Below are positions 25,003-35,694 of a DNA stretch of 64,000 nucleotides, piece after piece. Under the pieces are notes generated by a model, which worked only from the letters and a program-made list of their open reading frames with translations, made no database searches and was not told the origin of the DNA. The stretch comes from Toxoplasma gondii ME49 (taxonomy: Eukaryota; Apicomplexa; Conoidasida; Eucoccidiorida; Sarcocystidae): positions 496,001 to 560,000 of the forward strand of contig NC_031468.1 of assembly GCF_000006565.2 (NCBI RefSeq), read 5' to 3'. The position numbers and the translations under genes were made by a program. Each line of letters begins with the position of its first letter. Position 1 is the stretch's first letter.

Positions 25003-28000
25003 ATGACAGTGACTGGCGGTGATCTCGGCGGCTGTGCGCCGCCGTCGTCTGAGGCAAGGCCCACGAGCGGGAAGGGGATCCCAGGTGAAAACTTTTCTTT
25101 CGCCTCAGGTGCACATTTGTCGAACGCAGCCGCGTCCGACAGACGCGAAGAAAAAGGGGCGTTCTCGCTCGCCGCGAGCCCTGCGACTCTGCAGCACGCC
25201 TCCCCCGTTCTCCCCCTTTTGAAAGCAGATCCCACCCAAGCGTTGTCTTCTCTCGCGCTCTGGAAAAGGCGCTTGCCCTCAGAACTCGTTGAGGAGCTGA
25301 AGCCCTTCCCGCCGACGCCACGAACCCCAACTGTGCTTGGCGCTCTTGGCGACAACGAACCGAGTTCTGCGAGTCCCGGAAACGAGCGCTTCTCCGTCGA
25401 CTCGGCGGCGACGCCCTCAGAACGCGCCACGTGTGCCGACCCGAGCAAACGTCAGGACGCAACTCACAACCTGTGTGGAGACGCGGAGAACTCCGCGGAC
25501 GACGAGCCAGGCCTGAAGCAAGCGTTGCCTCGCGCAAACATCTGCAGGGCCGAGGCCGGAACGGCGGAGGACGCGAGACGTGATGCCCCTGGTGGGTCTC
25601 ACACAGCGACACAAAAGTGCATCAGGGGCGCATCCGAAGAAGGCGAAAGATCCAGTTCCAACGTTCCCGGGGAGCGCGGGTGTGAAGTTTCCGAGTGTCG
25701 GAAAAAGGCCCACGCGAGTGCCACCAGCGACGCCGGGGCGGTGACCTTCGCAGTGGAGGCGACGCCTGCAGACAGTCGGCGATCTGGAAGCCAGAGAGGC
25801 ACTCCGGAGCTGCGGGCGCAAACCGACGGGGGTCTGAGGCAGCCTGAATGCGGCAAAGTGGGGACGCCGGGGCGCGGCTGCGGGGTTCCTGGGACCTCAA
25901 GGCCCGCCGACGGCGACGCGAGCGGTGCAGCGCTGCGAATGGCGATATTGAATATCAAGGACGCTCAAGAAGATGAGCCCGCTGGTGAGGAAGTCTGGGC
26001 CTCCATCGGGAAACCCATTTCTGCGGCGCTCTCCTGTTCCCTTTCGTCTGCGATTCTCAAGTCGAAAAAGCGTCGGACGGCGCCGCGCCTCCCGCCAATC
26101 GTCCGCGGCTTCATCACCCACGTGTTCGCTGCCCAAGTCGCTCAAGAAAGGCGACTTCTTCTCGGCGTTTTCCTCGACGCCCTCCCCCGACTCAAGGCGG
26201 AGACCCACCATCAGGCCCATGCACCGAAGCGCAGCTCCGACATGGACTTCCGGGACGCTTCCGGGGACAGCTGGCGCAGCGAGGCCCGCACGCCCGACGA
26301 GGCTCTTGCAGGACAGAAGGCCCTTGAGGGCGAGGAGAGCCTCGAGGGCGAAGAGACAATTGAAGGCGAAGAATGTGGGGAGACGGGTGCATCGAGCGCG
26401 GATGGGAAGGACACAATACTTTCCTCACGATTAGGACAAGAGCGCGGGAAGGCTGGACATCTCGCCCTCCAGTTGCAGCAGTACCTTCTCTCCCTTGTCT
26501 CGTACCTTCAGCAGCGTACGGAAGGGGGCACTCTGTCTGTCAGTTCGACGTCGCCCAACACGCCCATCGCCAGAGACAGTGCAGACCCCTTGGGGAGGCT
26601 CGGGTCACCCGCACTCTTTGAGTTTCACAAGAAGCAGCTGTACGAGGCAAACATTGCGCTTCTGCCTCGAGAGATGTGTGGCCTTGAAGATCCGCAGCAG
26701 GCGGCGAAAGGCGGGCTCCTCAGCACCGCTGAGCAGAGTCCACCACCTTCTCTGGTGAAGTCGCAGTCGCGTCCGGAGCCCGAACGAGACGAGGCCGCGG
26801 CTGCGGACACGGGAGAAAAAACTGCATATGAAGAACAAATCCCTGAGGCTCGAGAAGAGGGTCAGACTGTGGAGGAAGCACAGGACAAGAAGAGAGATAA
26901 GGATGGCGAGGAGATTTCGACTTCTGGATCTGCTTTCCGCGCCGACCTTCAGACGCTCAGAGCGGAAGACGAGGTCCTTCGGGGTTTGCCTGCAGGCATG
27001 GTGAACTACCTGCTAATCTTCATGGACTTGCTCGTTCTCTTGTGCGTCGATCCTCGATCTTTGGCCAGCGCGGCCGCCGTGCAGCTGAGGAAGATCGGAA
27101 AGAACGGCGCAGAGGAGGAAACGAGCAAGAGAGACGAGGGGCTCCATGCGTCTAGCGCGCCGACGCTGGCGACCAGTGAGGCCAGAGAGGGCAAAGAGGT
27201 CGAGATGGAGGGTGTGGACGACGAGTCTGCATTTGGGGACAAAGAGCATGTTGAAGGCGCCGCGTCACTCACAAAGACGTCGAGAGCCACCCAGGAAACG
27301 CCCGGGTCCGTGTCGTCAAATCCGAGCTCAGATTTGGAAGGCAAGGACACGCTGGTCCGCGCCGCCCAAGTCGTCTTGTCGGTGGCGGTGGAAATGGCGA
27401 CGCGAGGTGCCGTTCGCAGTTTGGAGGAACTTCGGTCTGTGTATTTCGAAAGAACTCTCCCGAAAGACGACAGCTTGTTGCTGCTGGAGCACCTCCACAG
27501 AGACTTACCGGGCCGGCAGTTCGGCGAAGAGAGCAGAAAGGAGGCGGAGAGCCCGTCGACGAGTACGCGGACACGAACCCCCCGCCATCGAGATGCCTCT
27601 ACGTGCGCCGCCTCGTCCTTCTCCTCCTCCTCGTCGGTCGGCTCCTGGGGTCCAGACGCGTCGCCGAGAGCGGCCGTGGGCACTGACGACCACGCGTTAG
27701 CTCGCGGTGAACACCCGGCGCTGTCGGAGGAGACTGGAGGGCCTCACCCTGCGTTCGATGGTGACAGTTCGCGGCGGGAGAAGGGGGTGCAGGGTCAAGG
27801 TTCGCGTCCCGAGTCTCCGTCTCGAGGGAGGACAGGAGACACGCAACTCAAAGAGGCCATGGATCCCGACGCGCTCTTGTTTTTCGCGCCCCTGTACTCC
27901 AGCATTCCGCCCTCGTGGCAGAGTGACGAAAATATCTCTAAAAACGAGGGAACGAAGGCGAGGTCGCCGACGCGCCGCTTCACAGATTGCGTGGGCCGAC

Positions 28001-31000
28001 GGGGGTCTTGCCCCGACGACGACCAGCTTTCTTGGCAGGATGGCGCCGCTATGCGCCTAAGCAAGCAGGGGAGTCTGGACAGACGCCTAGGACTTTGGGG
28101 CGACGTCCAGACTTTGCCTGGGTCTGAAAAGTCCGCCTGGCAGACGAGTTTCCTCGAAGACGCTTCGCCGTCGTACTCGTTCCCCGCGAGGAAGGACACA
28201 CTCCGGGAGTCGGGGCAAGTCGGTGGCGACGGTGCCTTTGCTCAGGACGGAAAACTCCTGAGGAGCCGCATTGGGGACTTCTCAACGCGTCCCCTCCACG
28301 CCGACGACGATGCGGCCCTGCTCTTTGGCTCGGTCCCAGTTCGAAGGAGAACAAGAGTCGACCCTCTGGATGAGGAACTGAGGGATCCGAATGGCCCGCG
28401 GTGCGCCGACGACCCAATGGCGAAAGGCCGAGAAGACCCTAGAGAGAACAGATGCAACATCACCGTGAGTCCGGGGGAAACTCGCCGCAGGCGGCCCCCC
28501 CTTCCCGATGAAGGCGCCTTCACCGCCGCGGGTTCGGAGTGGCCTGGAGCGAACAACTGGAGTCAGAGAGACCCTCTGGAAATTGCAGGAGGTCGCCGCC
28601 TCTGCTCCCCACCCTGCGCGTCTTCCTGCGAAGGCTTTGAAGCGTGCAGTGGCTATGAAGACTCTGCCGAAGGCCTCGAAACGCGCCTTGGCACGGATGC
28701 CCGCAAGGACCGGCTGGGGTACCCAGGCGCTGGCATGAATCTCTCGAGCGCCAGAACAGGTCGATTCGACGACTGCAAAGACGAGGTGTCGCTGAGTCCA
28801 GCTTTAGCAGAACACCGGCTAGCCAATGGTCGTCCAGGAAGTTTGTCACCCTCGAGCACGACGACTGCCTTCCCTGGGCCCTCAGGGCTGCGCCGCACTA
28901 CGGGGCATGTCTCTGCGCGCCGCGGCATGGGCATGTCTCTGTCGGAAGAGTTGATGCAGGAGGCGGCCGGCCTGAAGCCGGCGCTCGCTGGTGCAGGGGC
29001 ACTCCGCTTGGGCTCCAATGGGGACCACACAACCCCGCCAGGGGCAGGCGCCCCTGGAGCCTCGCGGAAGGCTTCGCTCACGCCGGGGAGCCGCCGGGGA
29101 CACGGCGGCGGTGCGCAGGCTCTCGGCGGAGACGGCGCGGCGCCGCGCGGGCTCGCGAAGGCTGCCGCTGAGGGCGCCGTGGAGGCGGAGGAAATGGAAA
29201 GTGGCCATGACACGCGGCGGCCGATGCGCGGCGTCTATTTCGACAAGACGCAGCGGTCGTGGATCGGCTCGTTCTACGAGGATCGGCGCCAAATCAAGAA
29301 ACGCTTCAAAATCGACACCTATGGCTTCCACGAGGCTCGGGCTCTTGCGATCGGCGTCCGAATGACCTACGAGCGGCGCATGCGCAACGCAGAAAACGCA
29401 AGTCTTGCGGGTCGCGCCGCCGACATGGCTGGAGTCGCCAGGGCTTCTCCGAAAACCTCATCCCAACCTTCGGAGGTTCGCGGCAGTCGCGCAGGCGCCT
29501 CAAATGGCCTGGTGCTAGAGCACGAGTATGCAGGCAGCCTCTGCGAGTCTACGCGACCTAGCGCGAATGGTTTGAACCGAAAGAGGGCACTTTCGTCTGG
29601 CCTCCCCAAACGAGAGGGCGAGAACGAAGACGCACCCGGCGATGAGGGCTCAGTTGACGCCAGTCTCGGAGTGGGAACTGAGCGAACCGAAGGTGGCGCC
29701 CACACTGAGATCGACGAAGACCTGGGCGGGAAGGGTGAGTACAATGGCTGCCGCGAATATGCCGAAGCCTCCTCAGGGGCCTGGTCTCGTCAGATCCGCG
29801 ACTTTGTGAGTGAAGACGAGAGATTGTCTGCAGAAGCGAGTGCCCACGGAAGTGTTCACGCTCGCGACGGGAGGGACGGGGGAAGCGAGGAAGCCTGGAA
29901 AAAAGCCGAGCGCGAAGAGTGTGGCGAGGCTGGAGCGCCGGAGAGTGCCAGAGACTCCCAGGGCGCCTTTCCAGAAGAGCGGAAGCGCGAACGAAAAGGC
30001 GAGGAAGATGTCGAAGGTCTTCGGCCACCGTGCCGTCGCAGGATGGATGAGCACGTGAAGAAGACCGCAAGTTTTGCGGCCGAAGAAGGGACAGTTGCTG
30101 CCCGCACACGCAGTGACGCTACTCCAACTGCATGCGGAACCAGCGAGGACCGTCGTCGGTTGTTTAGCAAGCGTGAGACTTCGCAGCCGCTCTGCGCGGA
30201 CTGGGGCTCTCCCGAGGAAGGCAGGTCTCAGAGTTCGACTGGCACTGCGGCTCCCGGGTGCGTTGCCCGTGATGTGGCGAAGGTTGAAGAACCGACCGAC
30301 CGCATAGAGGGGACTTTGAAATCCGGCTCGGACTGCGGGGACGAGTTGACTTTTCCCGCAAGTTCCGAGTCTCACAGGGACACCCGCGGTGAAGGCGGCG
30401 TGGCTGGTGGGCCGCTGACCTCGAGGCTGGCCCGCGGCGGGGCGTCGACCTTTGCCGTAGGCTCCGAATTTCGAGAAGAGCTTCTCTTCGCGACTCCCAC
30501 CCTCGGGAAAGGAGGCCTAGCGGGCTTGGACGCTCATGCGTGCATCTCCGACGAGGCCCTCCAGCAGCGGCAGCTTCAGCAGCAGCAGCAACTCGAGGAA
30601 CACCTCGAGCAGCTGGCACACCTCGAAGAGCAGGCTCGTCTTCTCGGCGGCGAGGACGCGGCACTGTTCAGCGATCTGAGCAGAGTATCGGAGCCGTTTC
30701 CCTCAACCGGCAGCAAGAGTTCAAGAGACGAAGAGGCTGCTGGGCGGAAGGCGGACGCGCGTCTCTATGCAGCGGTTTCCGGGACAGAGGCTGGAGCGCT
30801 TCCAGGGGACAAGAGAAAAGCTGAGGTGGCTGACGGCGGGTACCGAGATGGTGGCGAGGGGGCACACGCAGAGTTCGGCTCCGGAGGTGGGGCTTCGAGT
30901 GCAGGATTGACAACCAGCAATTTTGGTCAAGACTTGCCACTCGGAGTGTTTTACACGAGCAAGAAGCACGCGTACTGCGCGAACTGGTACGAAGGCAAGA

Positions 31001-31917
31001 GACAGATGAAGCGATATTTCCCGATCTCGAAGCTGGGCGAGGAGCAGGCGCGACAAAAAGCTATCGCAGCCCGTCGAGAAGCCGAGCAACGGGAACGGGA
31101 AACGAAGCGGAAACTCGCGGCCGCTGCAGCCGCAGAAGCCGCAGCGGCCGCAGCCGCATCTTGCGGAAGTGGACGCAGCAATGGGAGCCGCGCTCGACAG
31201 GGCACCCGGGCGCCTTCTGCGCATGGGATGGCAGGGGTGGCTTCGCATCCTGGCAACCGCATCCCGCATGCAGCCCTTGAGGAAGCGGCCGAGTCTGGGG
31301 AGCCCCTTGGGACCTGGCAGGGCGGCGGCGCTCGGGGAGCTCCGCTTCGCGCCCAGCGCATGCATGAAGAGAAGCTTCGCTACCTCCAGCAAGAGGAAGT
31401 CAGTCAGCTCTTGGACGGGAAAAGCAACCCGGAGTTGTGGGACAGCCGCTTCCTCAGCAACATGCGCCGGCTCGGGCTGGAGGCGGATGTCGCCCGCTCG
31501 CAGTACGACTCGCGGTGGCGAAAGGACGCTGACGAGATGTTTTTGACAAGCGGACGAAGCGAAAGGCACACTGCCGACAGAGAAACCTACGGGCGCCTCT
31601 CCAACCGGCCCTACAGCTCCTTTGCCGAAGAAGCCTTGTTCCGCTTCGGGCAGAACGCGAGTGATACACGGAGCATCGCGGCGAACCGCGAGCCTGGGCC
31701 GCAACTTGGTGACGGAGACTTCGGGGAGTTTCCGCTCCCTGGCCTCGAGTCTTTGAGCAGCGAGAATACGTACGGTGCTCGCGTTCACCTGAATGGAGAT
31801 AGGGAATGCGGCACCTCCGAGCACATGGTAAGTGGAAGAAGCGTGAAGCACGAAGAGCAAAGACGTTCGTGGCCTGGTGGGTGTGCACAGACCCCGGAGA
31901 GGGACAGGAAAGAGTAG
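25003..31917 (+). CDS. AP2Ib-1: ApiAP2 transcription factor with two AP2 domains, probably AP2Ib-1
   Basis: This is a predicted nuclear DNA-binding regulator of 2304 residues in one uninterrupted exon; 25003 is the first ATG in frame after an upstream stop. Two AP2/ERF-like domains are visible. The first is at about 1404-1460 (RGVYFDKTQRSWIGSFYEDR, RQIKKRFKIDTYGFHEARAL) and the second at about 1980-2035 (LGVFYTSKKHAYCANWYEGK, RQMKRYFPISKLGEEQARQK). Both keep the GV.(F/Y)....W.A/G......R..K.F pattern. The second domain is followed by an Ala run and preceded by a Gln stretch (QRQLQQQQQLEEHLEQL). Elsewhere the protein is acidic and low-complexity, with a few helical, better-ordered stretches at about 367-400, 645-705 and 790-840. 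No ACDC domain could be identified with confidence. The symbol rests on memory of the gene next to MIC4; the AP2 family call rests on sequence. Confidence 0.85.
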   Translation: MTVTGGDLGGCAPPSSEARPTSGKGIPGENFSFASGAHLSNAAASDRREEKGAFSLAASPATLQHASPVLPLLKADPTQALSSLALWKRRLPSELVEELKPFPPTPRTPTVLGALGDNEPSSASPGNERFSVDSAATPSERATCADPSKRQDATHNLCGDAENSADDEPGLKQALPRANICRAEAGTAEDARRDAPGGSHTATQKCIRGASEEGERSSSNVPGERGCEVSECRKKAHASATSDAGAVTFAVEATPADSRRSGSQRGTPELRAQTDGGLRQPECGKVGTPGRGCGVPGTSRPADGDASGAALRMAILNIKDAQEDEPAGEEVWASIGKPISAALSCSLSSAILKSKKRRTAPRLPPIVRGFITHVFAAQVAQERRLLLGVFLDALPRLKAETHHQAHAPKRSSDMDFRDASGDSWRSEARTPDEALAGQKALEGEESLEGEETIEGEECGETGASSADGKDTILSSRLGQERGKAGHLALQLQQYLLSLVSYLQQRTEGGTLSVSSTSPNTPIARDSADPLGRLGSPALFEFHKKQLYEANIALLPREMCGLEDPQQAAKGGLLSTAEQSPPPSLVKSQSRPEPERDEAAAADTGEKTAYEEQIPEAREEGQTVEEAQDKKRDKDGEEISTSGSAFRADLQTLRAEDEVLRGLPAGMVNYLLIFMDLLVLLCVDPRSLASAAAVQLRKIGKNGAEEETSKRDEGLHASSAPTLATSEAREGKEVEMEGVDDESAFGDKEHVEGAASLTKTSRATQETPGSVSSNPSSDLEGKDTLVRAAQVVLSVAVEMATRGAVRSLEELRSVYFERTLPKDDSLLLLEHLHRDLPGRQFGEESRKEAESPSTSTRTRTPRHRDASTCAASSFSSSSSVGSWGPDASPRAAVGTDDHALARGEHPALSEETGGPHPAFDGDSSRREKGVQGQGSRPESPSRGRTGDTQLKEAMDPDALLFFAPLYSSIPPSWQSDENISKNEGTKARSPTRRFTDCVGRRGSCPDDDQLSWQDGAAMRLSKQGSLDRRLGLWGDVQTLPGSEKSAWQTSFLEDASPSYSFPARKDTLRESGQVGGDGAFAQDGKLLRSRIGDFSTRPLHADDDAALLFGSVPVRRRTRVDPLDEELRDPNGPRCADDPMAKGREDPRENRCNITVSPGETRRRRPPLPDEGAFTAAGSEWPGANNWSQRDPLEIAGGRRLCSPPCASSCEGFEACSGYEDSAEGLETRLGTDARKDRLGYPGAGMNLSSARTGRFDDCKDEVSLSPALAEHRLANGRPGSLSPSSTTTAFPGPSGLRRTTGHVSARRGMGMSLSEELMQEAAGLKPALAGAGALRLGSNGDHTTPPGAGAPGASRKASLTPGSRRGHGGGAQALGGDGAAPRGLAKAAAEGAVEAEEMESGHDTRRPMRGVYFDKTQRSWIGSFYEDRRQIKKRFKIDTYGFHEARALAIGVRMTYERRMRNAENASLAGRAADMAGVARASPKTSSQPSEVRGSRAGASNGLVLEHEYAGSLCESTRPSANGLNRKRALSSGLPKREGENEDAPGDEGSVDASLGVGTERTEGGAHTEIDEDLGGKGEYNGCREYAEASSGAWSRQIRDFVSEDERLSAEASAHGSVHARDGRDGGSEEAWKKAEREECGEAGAPESARDSQGAFPEERKRERKGEEDVEGLRPPCRRRMDEHVKKTASFAAEEGTVAARTRSDATPTACGTSEDRRRLFSKRETSQPLCADWGSPEEGRSQSSTGTAAPGCVARDVAKVEEPTDRIEGTLKSGSDCGDELTFPASSESHRDTRGEGGVAGGPLTSRLARGGASTFAVGSEFREELLFATPTLGKGGLAGLDAHACISDEALQQRQLQQQQQLEEHLEQLAHLEEQARLLGGEDAALFSDLSRVSEPFPSTGSKSSRDEEAAGRKADARLYAAVSGTEAGALPGDKRKAEVADGGYRDGGEGAHAEFGSGGGASSAGLTTSNFGQDLPLGVFYTSKKHAYCANWYEGKRQMKRYFPISKLGEEQARQKAIAARREAEQRERETKRKLAAAAAAEAAAAAAASCGSGRSNGSRARQGTRAPSAHGMAGVASHPGNRIPHAALEEAAESGEPLGTWQGGGARGAPLRAQRMHEEKLRYLQQEEVSQLLDGKSNPELWDSRFLSNMRRLGLEADVARSQYDSRWRKDADEMFLTSGRSERHTADRETYGRLSNRPYSSFAEEALFRFGQNASDTRSIAANREPGPQLGDGDFGEFPLPGLESLSSENTYGARVHLNGDRECGTSEHMVSGRSVKHEEQRRSWPGGCAQTPERDRKE

Positions 31918-34900
31918 CACAGCCGCTGCATTTGTGTCAGAGAGGAAGCACTAGGGAGGAAGGGTAGTCTTGTGTCGCGCGTAAGGAAGGCCGTTGGCAA
32001 GACACGCACCCGCGACAAAGATGTTCTGTCTGTTCTTGTGGATTTGGATCAGAAATCGGCGGCGGATATTGCGGGACAACGCTTCCGAGAGGAACGGATC
32101 GACCACGCGCTCAGTTCCCTTCTTGCCGGTGGCGACGGACTCCGAGGCACAGGCCGGAGTTGAGGGCGCGAAGGTGACGTAAAAAACACCGAGCTGAGCT
32201 TGGCCAGACGACAAATTCGTCAAGGGCAAGGAATTGCCTGAAGAAGGTGACGATTCTTTGAGCGACCTGGTGGAAATTGGATTCAGTGTTCGACTGCGTT
32301 TCAGACCCTCGTCGGTTTGCGGCGAGAGCGTCCGTGTTATTCTGGCAAGTTCTGTGGCATCAGGGGCGAGTGACGTAGAGACCGACAAGGAGTCGCCTAG
32401 TTGCGAAAATGATGGTAGTGGTCAGATGCCTGCCGTTGGTTGAAGACGCTATAGTGCCAGAAAGAGCTTGAGTCAACGCTCTTTAGATAGCTTGATTTGC
32501 TGTATCCACGGCTCCAGAACGTGGGTTTTCGTGGTGCCCGTGCGCTAGGCGGCAGGTCCGCTGATGCGCCAATGAGGCCGAAAGGTGGGCGGATTGATAA
32601 GCGAGGTCAAATGTTTTTGGGAAACGTTCTGATGGCGTATTTACAGACTGAGCGCGCAGTGTCGAGCCGCTTCTTTTTCGTGCCACTAGGGAGTACAGAT
32701 ATGTGTGGCTATATACTCGACAGGACATACCAGTTGTTGGTGCGCGGGATTGAGCGTAAGCCTGCGGCAAGAGCTTCATGCGCGAATGCTCTCAAACCAT
32801 GGCAAGCGTGTCACTGTCGCCGGCAAGGAAAAACGACGAAACCATTTAAAATATTGGAACCTCATAGCCTTTTGTGGGAACATTCTGCCGGTTTGGCGTG
32901 GTCCTCCGTTACATATGTATGGAACAGTCGCGGGGTGCACATGCGACTAGCAGTGCAGTAGAGCCCGCGAGGCCGGCATTTTCGGATCATACTTTTGCCT
33001 GCATTGTATAGGTTGTCACGCCATACGGCTAGTGCATTTTAGCTTTTTGACAAACAATATATGCTGCAGCTGTGGTTTTTCAAGAACACACCTTCCGTTT
33101 CTTTCCCAGTCACACGAGTCGTAGTCGTCGATCCGTCTTCACCCCGTGACCTCTCATGCTTGTGGTAAAATAATGCATGAGTTGGGCCCTACGTATCGTG
33201 GATGAAGCGTGCAGCGAAAGACTCTGCAGCAAATCAATTTATCATCTGGAATGAGAATGGCGGTTTCTTTACAGCTTTGGCGAGGCGATCGCGTGGGTGT
33301 CACCTGCCATCATCGACACTGACGCTGAATTACAGTGTATCACTGCGAATCGAGCAGGCATTTTGCACTGCCGTCACCTGTTCACGACTTGATAGACTGC
33401 TTAGGTTGAACCTCAAGTCACTCCCATCACAAAGGTGCCTAGTCGACTCATTTAGTGCGCCACTCAGCATGCCCGTGTCGCCGAAATGGCTGCACTCTCT
33501 AGCTTCTTTTTCGTCGCCTGGAGCTGTCATTCAAAGTATGAGGTATATTCTACGAGTGCACATGGTACACGCCGCGCATGCTTCCGATCTCCCCTACTAC
33601 TATGACATCGTCAGTCTTTTCCTGGCTACCAGAGCTTGCTGCCCTAACGGGTCTTACACATCGTTCCTGCCTGTCGCCGGCATGCAACAGGCATCGTCGT
33701 TTTTGCGGTATTGCTGTCGCCTAATGTCAACAGAAACACACTCTCGCTTCAGTTACAAAGTGTTTTGAGTCGCCAGTCAGTGATCAAGTACGAACCAGGA
33801 AAAGCGTGATATTCGTTGCTGCGCTCTTCGTTTCTGCGAAGGATATTTCCCCCATCTGTCATATGATGACGCCCCAGCGCTCCGTCAAGGGGGAGCTGAA
33901 AGGCAACGCGAAAACGTCGAGAGAGTTTCATCGAAGCCACCAGCTTTTCTTCAATATCTAATAACATATCATTATGGGCGGTTTCATTTCGAAGGTCGCA
34001 TGACATGACATGCTTTGGAACCCTTTACCACTGGAACTGTTCTGTATACGGGTCGATCCAGACGGTAAAAAGTCGCTCTGTTGCGCCTACAATAAGCCGC
34101 AACAATACGTTTTTGTCTTTCGTGTTGCGCAGCTATCCAGATGGCACCTGTTGGAGTCTAGGACGCACCACATGTAGTCAGCTGGGGTTCCTGTTCCAGT
34201 CATGTATTCGTTGCGCGACTAACGTCTAGCAGTTGTGACGTAACTATGGTAATTACTGAGGTAGATACGGGATGTTCCTCAAATGCTGGTGGTGTTTCCG
34301 TACCTCGTCGGCGGATTAGAGCCAATTCTATTTTTGCTTCTAGTTGCTTGCTCTGTCACCTAGTGCGTGAACATTTTGTTGTCTCGCTTTGAGTGGCGAA
34401 TGCGGATGATGTGTAGCTGTGTCACCTCAATACGTGATCTTCTGGGCCATCACAGGATCGGGGCCATCTGCCGTTGTCGGCACGCAGCATAGCTTCCACC
34501 CTGAGAGGCAGAACGAGAAGCTCAGTGTTCGTGTACATGACCAATGCCGACTTCTTTAGACGTCAGGGGAAGCGAGCGTTCTGTAGCCACTCTTTTGCGG
34601 TAGTCGTTCCCTTACGGATCAGATAGACCCGCTTTCCGTTGGAGAGACGCCGGCTAGGGATTGTCGAACGACTTGCGAAGCGACCCTAGGACATACAAGG
34701 GAGGAACCTACAGCGACTACCACAAATCGAACAGCGCCTTGTCACCAGTAAACTACCGCCGCCGAACACCAGGATCAGGCCTATTGTACTGTGCTTGAAC
34801 CTCAATAATAATGTATTCCATTGACGGTGCGGCTCTGCAGAATATGTACGCCCTCGTAAGAGATGAGACGCATCCTCTCTATCACCGTCTAGAATACCGT

Positions 34901-35694
34901 GGCGACCATTAACTGAACGACTAAGCAGGTCGGTTCCAACTATCGAGTAACTGTTTCCCTGCCCGCAGATTGTTTAGAAAGCCGGGATACCGGAAGCGTC
35001 ATGGATCTCCTGTAAGCCTCCGCGCAATTCTTGAGGGGGATCTTTCGCCGCTTCGTACAACGTACACTAAAACCGAAAAACGGAAGTCAGTAGTTTGCTA
35101 ATAACAAGACGCCTAAGAGATCGTTGCATACTTATCACCGCGATGCCGCGTGAACATGGCGTCCCCTGATGCAGTGATCCTGACTAGCAGAAATTCGTTC
35201 ACCCAAAGCGCCGATACACTTGAGGCACACGCGTTTCATCCCCGTCGCAAAGGGCAGTCGATCTCCGCCTATCGGCTTCCGTGCTCAGAATGTAGCGCGC
35301 TGCGTACTTCGACAACCTGTGGCGTGCTGATGTTTGCAGCACATCGACCATTTTCTGTGCATCTGTGCTGCAAAACGGGCCTCTGTGCATTATTTCCCCA
35401 CCAACAATTGCCGCGTCGATCCGGGTCCCGCTCAAGCTCTGCAGAACTAGGCTCTCGATATAGATCAGTACAATCATTCGCTTCTGACAATCGCATCGAC
35501 TGAGCGACGCGTTGATCGTCGACTGTCGTGCGTCGCATTCGGGCATCTCGAACCGGTGTTGATTCCCTGTGTCATTATTTCACTTCCGTCCTTCTCTCGT
35601 GGCGATCTATAATACGCGTGTGTTGTTGCGTGCATTGCTTGTGTTGTTGTGGATGTGTTTTCTTTTGTGACCGCTCACGAACACCCCACGCAAA
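31918..35694. other. Spacer between the AP2 gene and MIC4
   Basis: No coding sequence could be supported. The scattered reading frames, such as a 188-codon one at 33202, have no family features and irregular composition. The interval must hold the AP2 3' UTR and the MIC4 promoter. Confidence 0.45.
34643..34870 (+). promoter_or_regulatory. Two WGAGACG motifs upstream of MIC4
   Basis: AGAGACG at 34643-34649 and TGAGACG at 34864-34870 lie on the coding strand 0.8-1.05 kb upstream of the MIC4 start. WGAGACG is a heptamer reported in several Toxoplasma promoters. Two copies in about 220 bases is suggestive but not decisive. Confidence 0.3.

Noticed and set aside
30721..31920. 399-codon minus-strand frame over the AP2 gene
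   Set aside because: Antisense shadow of GC-rich AP2 coding sequence; the second AP2 domain lies on the plus strand here.
33202..33768. 188-codon plus-strand frame in the AP2/MIC4 spacer
   Set aside because: No recognisable motifs, mixed composition, and start context unlike the neighbouring genes.
34240..35100. Possible organelle-derived DNA insertion
   Set aside because: Considered because such insertions are common in this genus, but I could not match any stretch to mitochondrial or plastid genes by eye.
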